DNA of 64,000 bases from an uncultured Maribacter sp. (lineage in GTDB: Bacteria > Bacteroidota > Bacteroidia > Flavobacteriales > Flavobacteriaceae). A model generated the notes under the pieces. It was not told where the DNA came from. It ran no database searches and was given only the letters and a program-made list of their open reading frames with translations. Shown here one piece after another: positions 16,557 through 24,633 of this stretch. Where the stretch lies: the NCBI GenBank assembly GCA_947504045.1, contig CANNFY010000007.1:1-64000 (forward strand), given 5' to 3'. Numbering within the stretch: the stretch's first letter is position 1; each line of letters begins with the position of its first letter. Made by a program: the position numbers and the translations under genes.

Positions 16557-16973
16557 CTAATTAAACTCCATAGAAGTTACATTTTCATCTTTAGAAAATC
16601 TTTTTACTCTGGTGTCATTTTTTTTTAACTGTTTATATTTTTTTAAATATTTTTCAGATAACTCAACTTGCCCATCACTATAAAGTGCCATGGCATATTT
16701 AAAGTAATAATCTATTGGTAGGGTTGGGTTATCTATTATCGCTTTAAAATGTGGTAATGATTTTTTAAAATCTCTAGTTAATAGGTAACACTCTGCTAAT
16801 TGCTGGTGCGCATAGCTTGTGTTATGGTTTTTGGTAATCATTTTTTTGTATTCTTCTATAGCTTTAGCATAAGAAGATTCTGTAAAATAATAGTCTCCTT
16901 TTTTTTGAGTTTCGTATTGCGCAGAAATTTGTATTGCAAAAAATAAAAATACTAGTAAGTTCCAAATTTTCAT
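16557..16973 (-). CDS. Short TPR protein resembling the N-terminus of a PorE-type OmpA-family protein
   Basis: 138 residues with a signal peptide (LVFLFFAIQISAQ). The rest is TPR-like: GDYYFTESSYAKAIEEYKKM, YAHQQLAECYLLTRDFKKSL, YYFKYAMALYSDGQVELSEK. In flavobacteria the gene after PorP/SprF usually encodes an OmpA-family protein of over 600 residues, with this kind of TPR start, a beta-propeller-like part and a peptidoglycan-binding OmpA domain. Here the gene ends shortly after the TPR part (DENVTSMEFN, stop), and only a terminator lies between it and clpP. It is either a truncated relic or a minimal version that works without the cell-wall anchor. The 20-bp gap to PorP/SprF supports cotranscription. 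Confidence 0.8.
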   Translation of the reverse strand: MKIWNLLVFLFFAIQISAQYETQKKGDYYFTESSYAKAIEEYKKMITKNHNTSYAHQQLAECYLLTRDFKKSLPHFKAIIDNPTLPIDYYFKYAMALYSDGQVELSEKYLKKYKQLKKNDTRVKRFSKDENVTSMEFN

Positions 16974-16992
16974 AATACTATTCTTTTGTTTG

Positions 16993-17901
16993 TTAAAAAT
17001 ACCTTGGAGATTTTATACCTCCTTTATATCTCTGAAATAATTCGTAAATAAGAATAATTTCATGAGTGCCACCTGTATAAGGACTAAAAGTAGAAGTAGG
17101 CAAATCGTAAGCGTATCCTACTCTTATATCTCTAGTAACCTGATAATCTATCATGGCGCCGAAATTAGAAGCATCATTAAATCGATAAGAAGCTCCCAAC
17201 CATAATTTTTCATTAAAAAGAAAATTTGCAGTAAGATCATACGTTACAGGAGCACCATTTGTAAATTTTGTAATTACAGTGGGTTTAAATTTTATGTTTT
17301 CTGTCATATCAAAAACTAAACCACCAATGGCATAGTAGCTATTTCTTTCTACGGCAGAAAATTCATCACTCCTATTTAAATCGGTATTTAATACTCTAGG
17401 GGAAGAAAGACCAAGATACCATCTATTAGATCCAACAAAAATTCCTGCTCCAAAATTAGGATCCCAAGTATTAAAATTAGAGTTAAAGAAGGGGTCCGTA
17501 TTATCTGGATTATTCAAGTTGTAATTTGTAACACCAGCTTTTAACCCTAAAGACATTTTAACTTGATGAGTTAAGTTTACAGAATATGAAAAATCTCCAT
17601 ATATATAGTTGGTGCTTTCAAACCCTAATTTATCATTTATATATGATAATCCCAAACCTATTTTTTTGTTTTTTAATGGAGAGTGTATAGAAAAAGTATT
17701 GGTTCTTGGGTTTCCATCTATTCCTGCCCATTGGTTTCTATGTAACAAAGTTGCATTTAATGTTTCTCTACTACCGGCATATGCAGGATTAATAGAGATA
17801 GTATTATACATATATTGCGTAAATTGTGGCAACTGCTGTGCTTTGCCAAGAATACCTGTTAATAGAATACATCCAAAAATAAGAATTTTAGATAATTTCA
17901 T
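16993..17901 (-). CDS. PorP/SprF family type IX secretion membrane protein
   Basis: 302 residues. A signal peptide is followed by the family hallmark QLPQFTQYMYNTISINPAYA-GSRETLNATLLHRNQWAGI, recognised in parts QFTQYM, NPAYAGSR and HRNQWAG. Further beta-strand repeats (GLGLSYINDKLGFE, MSLGLKAGVTNYNL, LGLSSPRVLNTDL) fit an outer-membrane barrel, with VGYAYDLPTS and THEIILIYEL near the end. SprF-type proteins help export or anchor partner proteins that carry type B sorting domains. The partner here is the gene just upstream (17938-19806). Confidence 0.93.
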   Translation of the reverse strand: MKLSKILIFGCILLTGILGKAQQLPQFTQYMYNTISINPAYAGSRETLNATLLHRNQWAGIDGNPRTNTFSIHSPLKNKKIGLGLSYINDKLGFESTNYIYGDFSYSVNLTHQVKMSLGLKAGVTNYNLNNPDNTDPFFNSNFNTWDPNFGAGIFVGSNRWYLGLSSPRVLNTDLNRSDEFSAVERNSYYAIGGLVFDMTENIKFKPTVITKFTNGAPVTYDLTANFLFNEKLWLGASYRFNDASNFGAMIDYQVTRDIRVGYAYDLPTSTFSPYTGGTHEIILIYELFQRYKGGIKSPRYF

Positions 17902-17937
17902 TAGATTTTTAGGTTAAGTGAGTAATTTTTTAAATTG

Positions 17938-19806
17938 TTATTTAGTTCCTAAATAGATGTACCCATTTATAGGTTCAATGCTATCACTATTAGGAATGTT
18001 GATTATATAATAATATGTGCCAGAAGGTAGTTTTTCAGAACTTCCAATAGAACCTTCAGGAGAAATACCCGACCAATCGTTTTGGTAATCTAATGATTCG
18101 TATATCTTTTTTCCCCATCTGTTAAATAAAGTAACGTGGAATTGTAAATTACAATACTCAGGAGTGGTAATTGTAAAATATTCGTTATGCATATCTCCAT
18201 TAGGAGTTACGGCTTTAGAAATTGTTAAGTCTTCTTCATTACAAGGCTCGCAATCATTATTTACGATGATTGTATAATCTGCATAAAATTTACAATAGGT
18301 ATCTATAGAGGAGTAAGTAATAGAGTGTTCTCCTAAACCAGATGCTAATGGATCAAAATAACTACCGTTTAAAACAGGGCTGCCATTTGTTGTTTCAAAT
18401 GCACCATTAGTATTATAAGTGTCCGGAAGGTAGCTTAGTAAGTCTATTTCTGAATCGGTAATACAGATAGCAATATCAATAGATATCCTTTCTGGTTGCA
18501 TAACAAATATTGTTTGCTCAAAAGTTTCTGTAGTATTACAAGAGTCTGTAACTGTCCAAGTTCTAATAATCATGTAGTCTTCTGTAGTAGTAGAAAACTG
18601 TTCCACTTCAGAAAATTGCACATCATAATTTCCACAACCACCAAAGAATTCTAGCGTTGGTACTTCAGGAATAGTGTCCCCACAAATTATTGTTATTTCT
18701 TCGTCATAATTACTTGCATAAATAGGCGAAGCATTTACCGTAATAGAAACTTCTGAAATATTACAAACAGATTGGTTTGGAGCAGGTAAGCATACCTCTA
18801 CATTAAAAGTGTCTACACCAACAAAATCATTATTTGGAGTGTACGTAAAAGTACCGTCAATATTTACTGTTACAGAACCGTTTGTAGGGTTTGTATAAGC
18901 CGAATAGGTAGAGTTAATAGGTGTATTATCATTAGTAGCTACGTTTCCGTTAAATACTTGCTCAAAATCGGTAGTAAAAGTATCGTCTACCGCATAGGTT
19001 TGTAATAAAAAGAATTTACCATCCCCATGATCATTTGTAGCACCTACGTATTTTATTGCAGTTATAGTTGATCCTGTAGGCGCAATACTAGACAATTCAA
19101 AAAGACCAATACCAATGGTTTCTCCATTTTGATTTACTCTTCCACTTGCCCAATAGTCCGAAGTAGCTGTATTTGGTGGTGCTTGAGGGCGAGAGGTTCC
19201 CATATAGTTTCCATTTCTTATAAAAGTGTTTCCAAGTAGTTGTTCTGTTCCACCACCAGCTGGAATACCAAATATTTCAACATACAAGCAGTTGTTTCCA
19301 GCTCTTTCTGTAACAGCTAAAATACCATCCGGATTAGATGGTATGCCAGGATTGTACCTTATAGTTTGTGTTTGAGAATCTGTAGTTGCTACAGCACTAT
19401 AGTCGCCACAAAAATTATCACCAGTATTTGTTGCTTGAAAATAATGGTTGAGGTTTAAAGATTGGTAGGCATTAAGAGCTTCTGTATCCCAACTTGGATT
19501 ATTGCTACCTTGAATAACTCTACTACCGTTTAACCATATTCTATTTTCGTTATGACCACCAGGGCCAACCCTAGTTAATTCATAAGAAGATGGTACCACA
19601 AATGTGTTATATTCTATACCGTTAATTGTTATATGAGACATTGTTGCAGAATCACTATTATTAGATTGTGTATCTGCCCAATTGAATACAACCCCTGTTT
19701 TTATTCCTTGTGCAAAAACAGTTGCGCAGCAACAAAACAATATGATTGTTAATGTTGGCACCAAAAGTTTTTTTAAAGTATTTTTTTTAGGGGTAAAAAT
19801 GGCCAT
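17938..19806 (-). CDS. T9SS type B sorting domain surface protein (gliding motility-associated C-terminal domain)
   Basis: 622 residues. The signal peptide ends near ATVFAQG. The N-terminal half is an ectodomain of unknown fold (VVFNWADTQSNN, GGHNENRIWLNGSR). Around residues 275-350 is a cadherin-like 'tandem-95' segment (NDNTPINSTYSAYTN, GSVTVNIDGTFTYTPNNDFV, GVDTFNVEVC). A cysteine-bearing module (TVTDSCNTTETFEQTIFV) precedes the C-terminal type B sorting domain, ISKAVTPNGDMHNEYF, VTLFNRWGKKIYES, SGTYYYII and NGYIYLG. It heads a three-gene module with PorP/SprF and a short TPR protein. Likely a large adhesin or surface structural protein. Confidence 0.9.
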   Translation of the reverse strand: MAIFTPKKNTLKKLLVPTLTIILFCCCATVFAQGIKTGVVFNWADTQSNNSDSATMSHITINGIEYNTFVVPSSYELTRVGPGGHNENRIWLNGSRVIQGSNNPSWDTEALNAYQSLNLNHYFQATNTGDNFCGDYSAVATTDSQTQTIRYNPGIPSNPDGILAVTERAGNNCLYVEIFGIPAGGGTEQLLGNTFIRNGNYMGTSRPQAPPNTATSDYWASGRVNQNGETIGIGLFELSSIAPTGSTITAIKYVGATNDHGDGKFFLLQTYAVDDTFTTDFEQVFNGNVATNDNTPINSTYSAYTNPTNGSVTVNIDGTFTYTPNNDFVGVDTFNVEVCLPAPNQSVCNISEVSITVNASPIYASNYDEEITIICGDTIPEVPTLEFFGGCGNYDVQFSEVEQFSTTTEDYMIIRTWTVTDSCNTTETFEQTIFVMQPERISIDIAICITDSEIDLLSYLPDTYNTNGAFETTNGSPVLNGSYFDPLASGLGEHSITYSSIDTYCKFYADYTIIVNNDCEPCNEEDLTISKAVTPNGDMHNEYFTITTPEYCNLQFHVTLFNRWGKKIYESLDYQNDWSGISPEGSIGSSEKLPSGTYYYIINIPNSDSIEPINGYIYLGTK

Positions 19807-20279
19807 GTAAAATTGGTTTTGTAGGTATTCTTTAAAATTTATTTTTTTAGTAAAGTGTTTTAAACTTTACAACAATTATAGCGAAGACAAAGAACGCTAT
19901 TAGCCTATCTATATTGTAGATTTAATAGTTTAAACAGAAACATTATTCGATAATAAACATAACTTCCGATTAACGGATATTTATATCAGTTGTTTTATTT
20001 TAAATAAAGGGTGCCGTTTGTCGATTAGGGGTGTAAAACCTTCTTTGAGCGAAGGTCTATATGTGTTTAAAATGCGCTTTTAAAGTGTAATTTAGAGGTG
20101 TGTTTATGGCATTTATTCTATAAAAAACAACAGGTAGTGTAAGAAAAAACACAAAAACAAGTATTGTTTGTTTGTTATGAATAACACAAATAATTATTCC
20201 GTAACTATATGTAAGCTTATGTTTTAATAAAAAAAGCTATATTTTATTTGTTATTTTTGTAGTCAACTTAAAAATAACT
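19807..20279. other. Intergenic region of 473 bp between divergent genes
   Basis: The longest gene-free stretch in the window. It holds a stem gtaaagt/actttac (19850-19870) in the leader of the T9SS gene, small inverted repeats near 19947-19978, a hairpin accttc/gaaggt (20038-20056) without a T-tract, and a -7 element for kmo. No ORF or RNA gene is recognised, and no TAnnTTTG box was found for the minus-strand gene. Confidence 0.6.
20252..20259 (+). promoter_or_regulatory. Candidate -7 element for kmo
   Basis: TATTTTTG, 20 nt before the ATG at 20280. No TTG at -33 spacing. kynU has the same box at a similar distance. Confidence 0.4.
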
Positions 20280-21623
20280 ATGTCTCATTCTAAGAAAAAA
20301 ATCGCGATAATTGGATCGGGTTTAGTAGGTTCATTATTAGCAATTTATTTACGAAAATACGGACATAAAATTACCGTTTTTGATAGGAGACCAGATATTA
20401 GAAATGTAAAATTTTCTGGAAGATCTATAAACTTAGCAATGAGTAATAGAGGTTGGAAAGCTTTAAATGAAGTGGGCATAGAAGAGGATATAAAAGAAAT
20501 AGCTATTCCTCTTAATAAACGAGCAATGCACGTTATAGGAAAACCTCTTTATTTTCAAAATTACGGTAAAGAAAATGAAGCTATTTGGTCTATATCTAGA
20601 GGAGTTTTAAACCGTAAGATGATAGATTTAGCAGAACAAGCAGGGGTAGAGTTTAGGTTTGAAGAAAAAGTATGGGACGTTAACCTTCCTGCGGCAGAAT
20701 TATATACAGGAGAAACCGAAAAAGGAGAGTGGAAAGCTTATAAATACGATTTGATTTTTGGCTGTGATGGTGCTTTTTCTAGGGTAAGACATAAAATGCA
20801 AAGACGCAGCAGATTTAATTATTCGCAAGATTTTATTGATGTTGGATATAAAGAGCTTACTATTTCTCCAAATACAGATGGAACACATAAACTAGATAAA
20901 AACTCTTTTCATATTTGGCCTAGAGGCAACTTTATGTTTATTGCTATGCCTAATTTAGATGGAAGTTTTACTTGCACTCTTTTTATGCCTTTTGAAGGAG
21001 ATGTTTCTTTTGAAAAGATTAAAACTAAAAAAGATGCAAATGCCTTTTTTAGCACATACTTTCCTAATGTTATAGATGATATAGAGAATTTAACAGAAGA
21101 CTTTTTTACCAACCCAACAAGTGCTATGGTTACTATGAAGTGTTACCCTTGGACATATTGGGATAAAGTTGCCTTAGTTGGAGATTCTGCCCACGCTATA
21201 GTACCTTTTTATGGTCAAGGTATGAATGCTGGTTTTGAAGATATTTTTGTGTTAAATAAGCTTATAAAAGAAAATAAAAATGATTGGGGAGCTATATTTA
21301 AACAATACCAAGAAACTAGAAAACCAAATACCGATGCAATAGCAGAACTTAGTTATCGTAATTTTATGGAAATGAGTAATAAAACTGCAGACCCTATGTT
21401 TTTATTACAAAAAAAGATAGAAAAGCATTTTGCTGCATTGCATCCAGAAAAATGGATTCCAGTATATTCTAGAGTTACTTTTTCTGATAAACCGTATGCA
21501 GATGCTTTAGCATATGGTGATAAACAAGAAGCAATAATGCAACAAGTAATGGCTATGCCAGATATAGAAACTATTTGGGATAGTAAAATTGTAGAAAATA
21601 AAATTTTAGAACTTCTTTCTTAA
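20280..21623 (+). CDS. kmo: Kynurenine 3-monooxygenase
   Basis: 447 residues, FAD-dependent aromatic hydroxylase. The N-terminal Rossmann motif is IAIIGSGLVGSLLAIYLRKY with the acidic FDRRPD after it. KFSGRSINLAMSNRG is typical for KMO. The second flavin motif is VALVGDSAHAIVPFYGQGMN with GFED next. The enzyme turns kynurenine into 3-hydroxykynurenine with NADPH and oxygen, directly before the kynureninase step (kynU at 12720). A C-terminal hydrophobic tail such as in mitochondrial KMO is absent, so it should be soluble. It ends at a bidirectional terminator. Confidence 0.95.
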   Translation: MSHSKKKIAIIGSGLVGSLLAIYLRKYGHKITVFDRRPDIRNVKFSGRSINLAMSNRGWKALNEVGIEEDIKEIAIPLNKRAMHVIGKPLYFQNYGKENEAIWSISRGVLNRKMIDLAEQAGVEFRFEEKVWDVNLPAAELYTGETEKGEWKAYKYDLIFGCDGAFSRVRHKMQRRSRFNYSQDFIDVGYKELTISPNTDGTHKLDKNSFHIWPRGNFMFIAMPNLDGSFTCTLFMPFEGDVSFEKIKTKKDANAFFSTYFPNVIDDIENLTEDFFTNPTSAMVTMKCYPWTYWDKVALVGDSAHAIVPFYGQGMNAGFEDIFVLNKLIKENKNDWGAIFKQYQETRKPNTDAIAELSYRNFMEMSNKTADPMFLLQKKIEKHFAALHPEKWIPVYSRVTFSDKPYADALAYGDKQEAIMQQVMAMPDIETIWDSKIVENKILELLS

Positions 21624-21647
21624 AAAGAACATTTATTATAAAAAACA

Positions 21648-21677
21648 AAAGCCATCTATTTTAGATGGCTTTTGTTT
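21648..21677. terminator. Bidirectional terminator between kmo and the coiled-coil gene
   Basis: Stem agccatct (21651-21658) with agatggct (21663-21670), loop attt, A-run before and T-run after. Confidence 0.88.
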
Positions 21678-21695
21678 TTTATTGGTATTTGCTAA

Positions 21696-22475
21696 TTAAA
21701 GTTTAGCAAATAATTTTCCCATTTTTACAGCTTCTTCTTCTGCTAAAACAGGATCTACTAATATTCTTCCACTGTGCTCATCCGTAATAATTTTTTTACG
21801 AGAAGCAATTTCTACCTGAATTTGTGGAGGTATAGTAAAAAATGAACCACCGGAAGCACCTCTTTCAATAGGCACTACTGCTAAACCATTTTTTACATTG
21901 GTTCTAATACGTGCATACGCTTTAACTAAGCGATCCTCTATTTTTCCTTGGTACTTTTCAGACTCTTCTAAAAGCGCTTTTTCTTCTTTTTCAGTTTCTG
22001 CTAAAATTGCATTTAACTCACTTTTCTTATGCTTAAGGTGTGCATCTCTTTGAGATAAACGTTCTTTAGTTTCTGAAATTACCACTTTCTTTTGCTCTAT
22101 TTGAGCTTTAAATTCTTTAATGTTCTTTTCAGCAAGTTGAATTTCTAATTCTTGAAATTCTAGTTCTTTACTAATAGAGTTAAATTCTCTACTGTTACGA
22201 ACGTTCTTTTGTTGTTCTGCGTACTTTTTAATTAAAGATTTAGATTCTTCAATTAAGTTCTTTTTGGCAGTAATTTCAAAATTGATAGTCTCAACATCTG
22301 TTTTTAACTTATCCAATCTTGTTTTAAGACCTAGTACATCATCTTCCAAATCTTCAACCTCCAATGGTAACTCACCTCGAACATTACGAATCTCGTCAAC
22401 TCTAGAATCAATTAATTGCAAATCATACAATGCTCTTAACTTATCTTCTACCGTAGCTTCTGCTTTTTTTGCCAT
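21696..22475 (-). CDS. COG1579-type coiled-coil protein lacking its zinc-ribbon cysteines
   Basis: 259 residues. A long antiparallel coiled coil (about residues 10-185: KLRALYDLQLIDSRVDEIRN, NSREFNSISKELEFQE) is followed by the segment that in other Bacteroidota is a C4 zinc ribbon. Here it reads ERGASGGSFFTIPPQIQVEI and KIITDEHSGRILVDP: the CxxC pairs are replaced (SGGS; DEHSG), and the whole protein has no cysteine. The fold is probably kept without zinc. COG1579 proteins are thought to act in nucleic-acid or protein quality control, but the role is not firmly known. It lies 2 bp after the Nif3-like gene, a common flavobacterial pair. Confidence 0.88.
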   Translation of the reverse strand: MAKKAEATVEDKLRALYDLQLIDSRVDEIRNVRGELPLEVEDLEDDVLGLKTRLDKLKTDVETINFEITAKKNLIEESKSLIKKYAEQQKNVRNSREFNSISKELEFQELEIQLAEKNIKEFKAQIEQKKVVISETKERLSQRDAHLKHKKSELNAILAETEKEEKALLEESEKYQGKIEDRLVKAYARIRTNVKNGLAVVPIERGASGGSFFTIPPQIQVEIASRKKIITDEHSGRILVDPVLAEEEAVKMGKLFAKL

Positions 22476-22477
22476 AT

Positions 22478-23572
22478 TTATAAATACTTGATTGGATTTG
22501 TTATACTTTCCGATAAATGGATTGCAAAATTAGGGATTTTTTTTGTAAGATAATCAACTAAAAGGTTTTTTGTAAACTGCTCAGTTTCATAGTGTCCAAT
22601 GTCTGCAATCACAATTTTATTTTCTGCTTGATAAAAATCATGATATTTAATATCTGAAGTGATGAAAATTTGAGCTCCAGAATTTTTTGCAGCACTAATG
22701 GCAAATGCCCCGCTTCCTCCTAAAACAGCTACTTTAGAGATGTTTTGGTCTAAAAATTTAGAATGTCTTATTCCATCTGCACCCATTTGTTTTTTTACAA
22801 AATTTAAAAAAGATTTTTCTGTTGTAGGTTCTTTTAATTCCCCCACCATTCCCATTCCTATATTCTGATTTTTGTTCTCTAAAGTGGTAATTTCATAGGC
22901 AACTTCCTCATATGGGTGGTTTTTAAACAGTGCATTTAATACTTTTTCTTCTTTTGATTTAGAATATGTAATATGTATTTGCGCTTCTTTTTCATGATGA
23001 TTTTTACCAATTTCACCTAGTACTGGATTTGCATTTTCATTTGCCTTGAAGCTACCAATACCTTCTGTAGTAAAACTACAATTGCTATAATTTCCAATAG
23101 ATCCAGCTCCTGCTTTAAATAGGGTATTCTTAATATGCTCTACAGCGTTTAGTGGCGCATAAGTAGTTAGCTTTTTTATAGTGTTTTTTTGTGGAATTAA
23201 AATTTTAGTATTTATTAACCCTAATACATCACAAATTTTTGCATTTACTCCTTCTTGGTTATTATCTAAGGCTGTATGCATGCTATAAATAGCAATGTTA
23301 TGTTGTATCGCTTTTATAACTACTCTCTCTACATAATTTGCTCCAGTTATTTTTTTTAAGCCATTAAATACTATGGGATGAAAACTTACTATTAAATTAC
23401 ATTTTTTAGCAATAGCCTCTTCTACAACTATTTCAAGAGTATCTAAGGTAACTAAGATACCAGTTACGGTACTATTTTTATCCCCAATTAGTAATCCTAC
23501 ATTGTCAAAACTTTCGGCATAATTTAAAGGTGCAAATTCTTCTAATAAATTGGTAACTTCTTTAACAATCAT
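22478..23572 (-). CDS. Nif3-like dinuclear metal centre protein
   Basis: 364 residues. The two conserved metal-binding halves are visible: FDNVGLLIGD and IVSFHPIVFNGLKKITG at the N-terminus, and FITSDIKYHDFYQAE plus IADIGHYETEQF near the end. The middle insertion (HITYSKSKEEKVLNALFKNH, PYEEVAYEI) is the PII-like domain found in longer family members. Members resemble GTP cyclohydrolase I type 2 (FolE2-like name by history), but the reaction is unproven. Operon with the downstream coiled-coil gene. Confidence 0.92.
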   Translation of the reverse strand: MIVKEVTNLLEEFAPLNYAESFDNVGLLIGDKNSTVTGILVTLDTLEIVVEEAIAKKCNLIVSFHPIVFNGLKKITGANYVERVVIKAIQHNIAIYSMHTALDNNQEGVNAKICDVLGLINTKILIPQKNTIKKLTTYAPLNAVEHIKNTLFKAGAGSIGNYSNCSFTTEGIGSFKANENANPVLGEIGKNHHEKEAQIHITYSKSKEEKVLNALFKNHPYEEVAYEITTLENKNQNIGMGMVGELKEPTTEKSFLNFVKKQMGADGIRHSKFLDQNISKVAVLGGSGAFAISAAKNSGAQIFITSDIKYHDFYQAENKIVIADIGHYETEQFTKNLLVDYLTKKIPNFAIHLSESITNPIKYL

Positions 23573-23596
23573 TTTTAATCGAGATTATAAGGTTAT

Positions 23597-23604
23597 CAAA
23601 GATA
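23597..23604 (-). promoter_or_regulatory. Candidate -7 element for the Nif3-like gene
   Basis: Minus strand TATCTTTG, 24 nt before the ATG at 23572. A TTG (minus strand, 23631-23629) lies 24 nt upstream, slightly long for the spacer, and is inside lpxK. Confidence 0.3.
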
Positions 23605-23625
23605 AAATATTATATTTTCGTTCTA

Positions 23626-24633
23626 ATGCAACTACTTAGAAAATTACTCTTTCCAGTGTCTTTACTATATGCTTTGGTAGTATATATGCGTAATTGGTTT
23701 TTTGATATAGGTGTTTATGCATCTAAATCATATAAAACACCTATAATTTGTATAGGTAATTTAAGTACAGGAGGAACTGGTAAAACTCCAATGGTAGAGG
23801 TTTTATTACGGCTTTTTTCAAAAAAGTATTCTATTGCGGTACTTAGTAGAGGATATGGTCGTAAATCTAAAGGTTTGTTGCTAGCCAATAAAGAGTCTAC
23901 CGTTACTGATTTGGGAGACGAGCCATTTCAAATTTATTCTAAGTTTCCTGAAATAAAAATGGTGGTAGATGCAGATAGACAAAATGGGATACGTACTATA
24001 GAAGCAGATAAAGTGTCCGATGTTATTTTGTTAGATGATGGTTTTCAACACCGGAAAGTAACTCCAGGATTTTCAATTTTACTTACTACGTATTCTAATT
24101 TATATACAGACGACTGGTATTTGCCTACCGGAAACCTTAGAGATAGTAAAAAACAAGCTAAAAGAGCATCTGTTATAATTGTAACAAAGTGTCCGGCTAC
24201 TTTATCTAAAGAGGAACAAGCTAGTATTAAAAAAAGAGTGCAAGCACATTCTAATCAGGAAGTGTTATTTACTTTTTTTGACTATAATCCACAATTAAAA
24301 GGAAATGACAATAACGTATTGTTAGACAACTTAAAAGATTCAAAAATAACTTTAGTTACAGGTATAGCAAACCCAAAGCCTTTAGAAAAATACTTAACTA
24401 ACCATTCTATAAATTTTGAGCATTTAAAATATACAGACCACCACTTTTTTACAAATAAAGAGATAAAGTTATTGCAGTCTAAAGAGTGTGTAATAACTAC
24501 AGAAAAGGATTATGTTAGATTAAAAGATAAGGTAAAAAATATAAGTTATATAGAAGTGGCTCACTGTTTTATAGGTAATGGCGAGACTGTTTTAGTAAAA
24601 GAAATAGAAAAATATTTATCTAAGAATTGTTAA
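23626..24633 (+). CDS. lpxK: Tetraacyldisaccharide 4'-kinase
   Basis: 335 residues. Phosphorylates the 4' position of the lipid A precursor at the inner membrane. An N-terminal membrane helix (LLFPVSLLYALVVYMRNWFF) precedes the P-loop GNLSTGGTGKTPMVEVLL (about residues 45-62), then SRGYGRKSKG, GDEPFQIYSKFP, VILLDDGFQHRKV and LPTGNLRDS. HHFFTNKEIKLL and TEKDYVRLK near the end are also typical. Its last 14 nt overlap the 3' end of the convergent hybrid kinase gene. Confidence 0.95.
   Translation: MQLLRKLLFPVSLLYALVVYMRNWFFDIGVYASKSYKTPIICIGNLSTGGTGKTPMVEVLLRLFSKKYSIAVLSRGYGRKSKGLLLANKESTVTDLGDEPFQIYSKFPEIKMVVDADRQNGIRTIEADKVSDVILLDDGFQHRKVTPGFSILLTTYSNLYTDDWYLPTGNLRDSKKQAKRASVIIVTKCPATLSKEEQASIKKRVQAHSNQEVLFTFFDYNPQLKGNDNNVLLDNLKDSKITLVTGIANPKPLEKYLTNHSINFEHLKYTDHHFFTNKEIKLLQSKECVITTEKDYVRLKDKVKNISYIEVAHCFIGNGETVLVKEIEKYLSKNC

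Noticed and set aside
20038-20056. Hairpin accttc/gaaggt as a terminator
   Set aside because: No T-tract on either strand and no gene that ends there.
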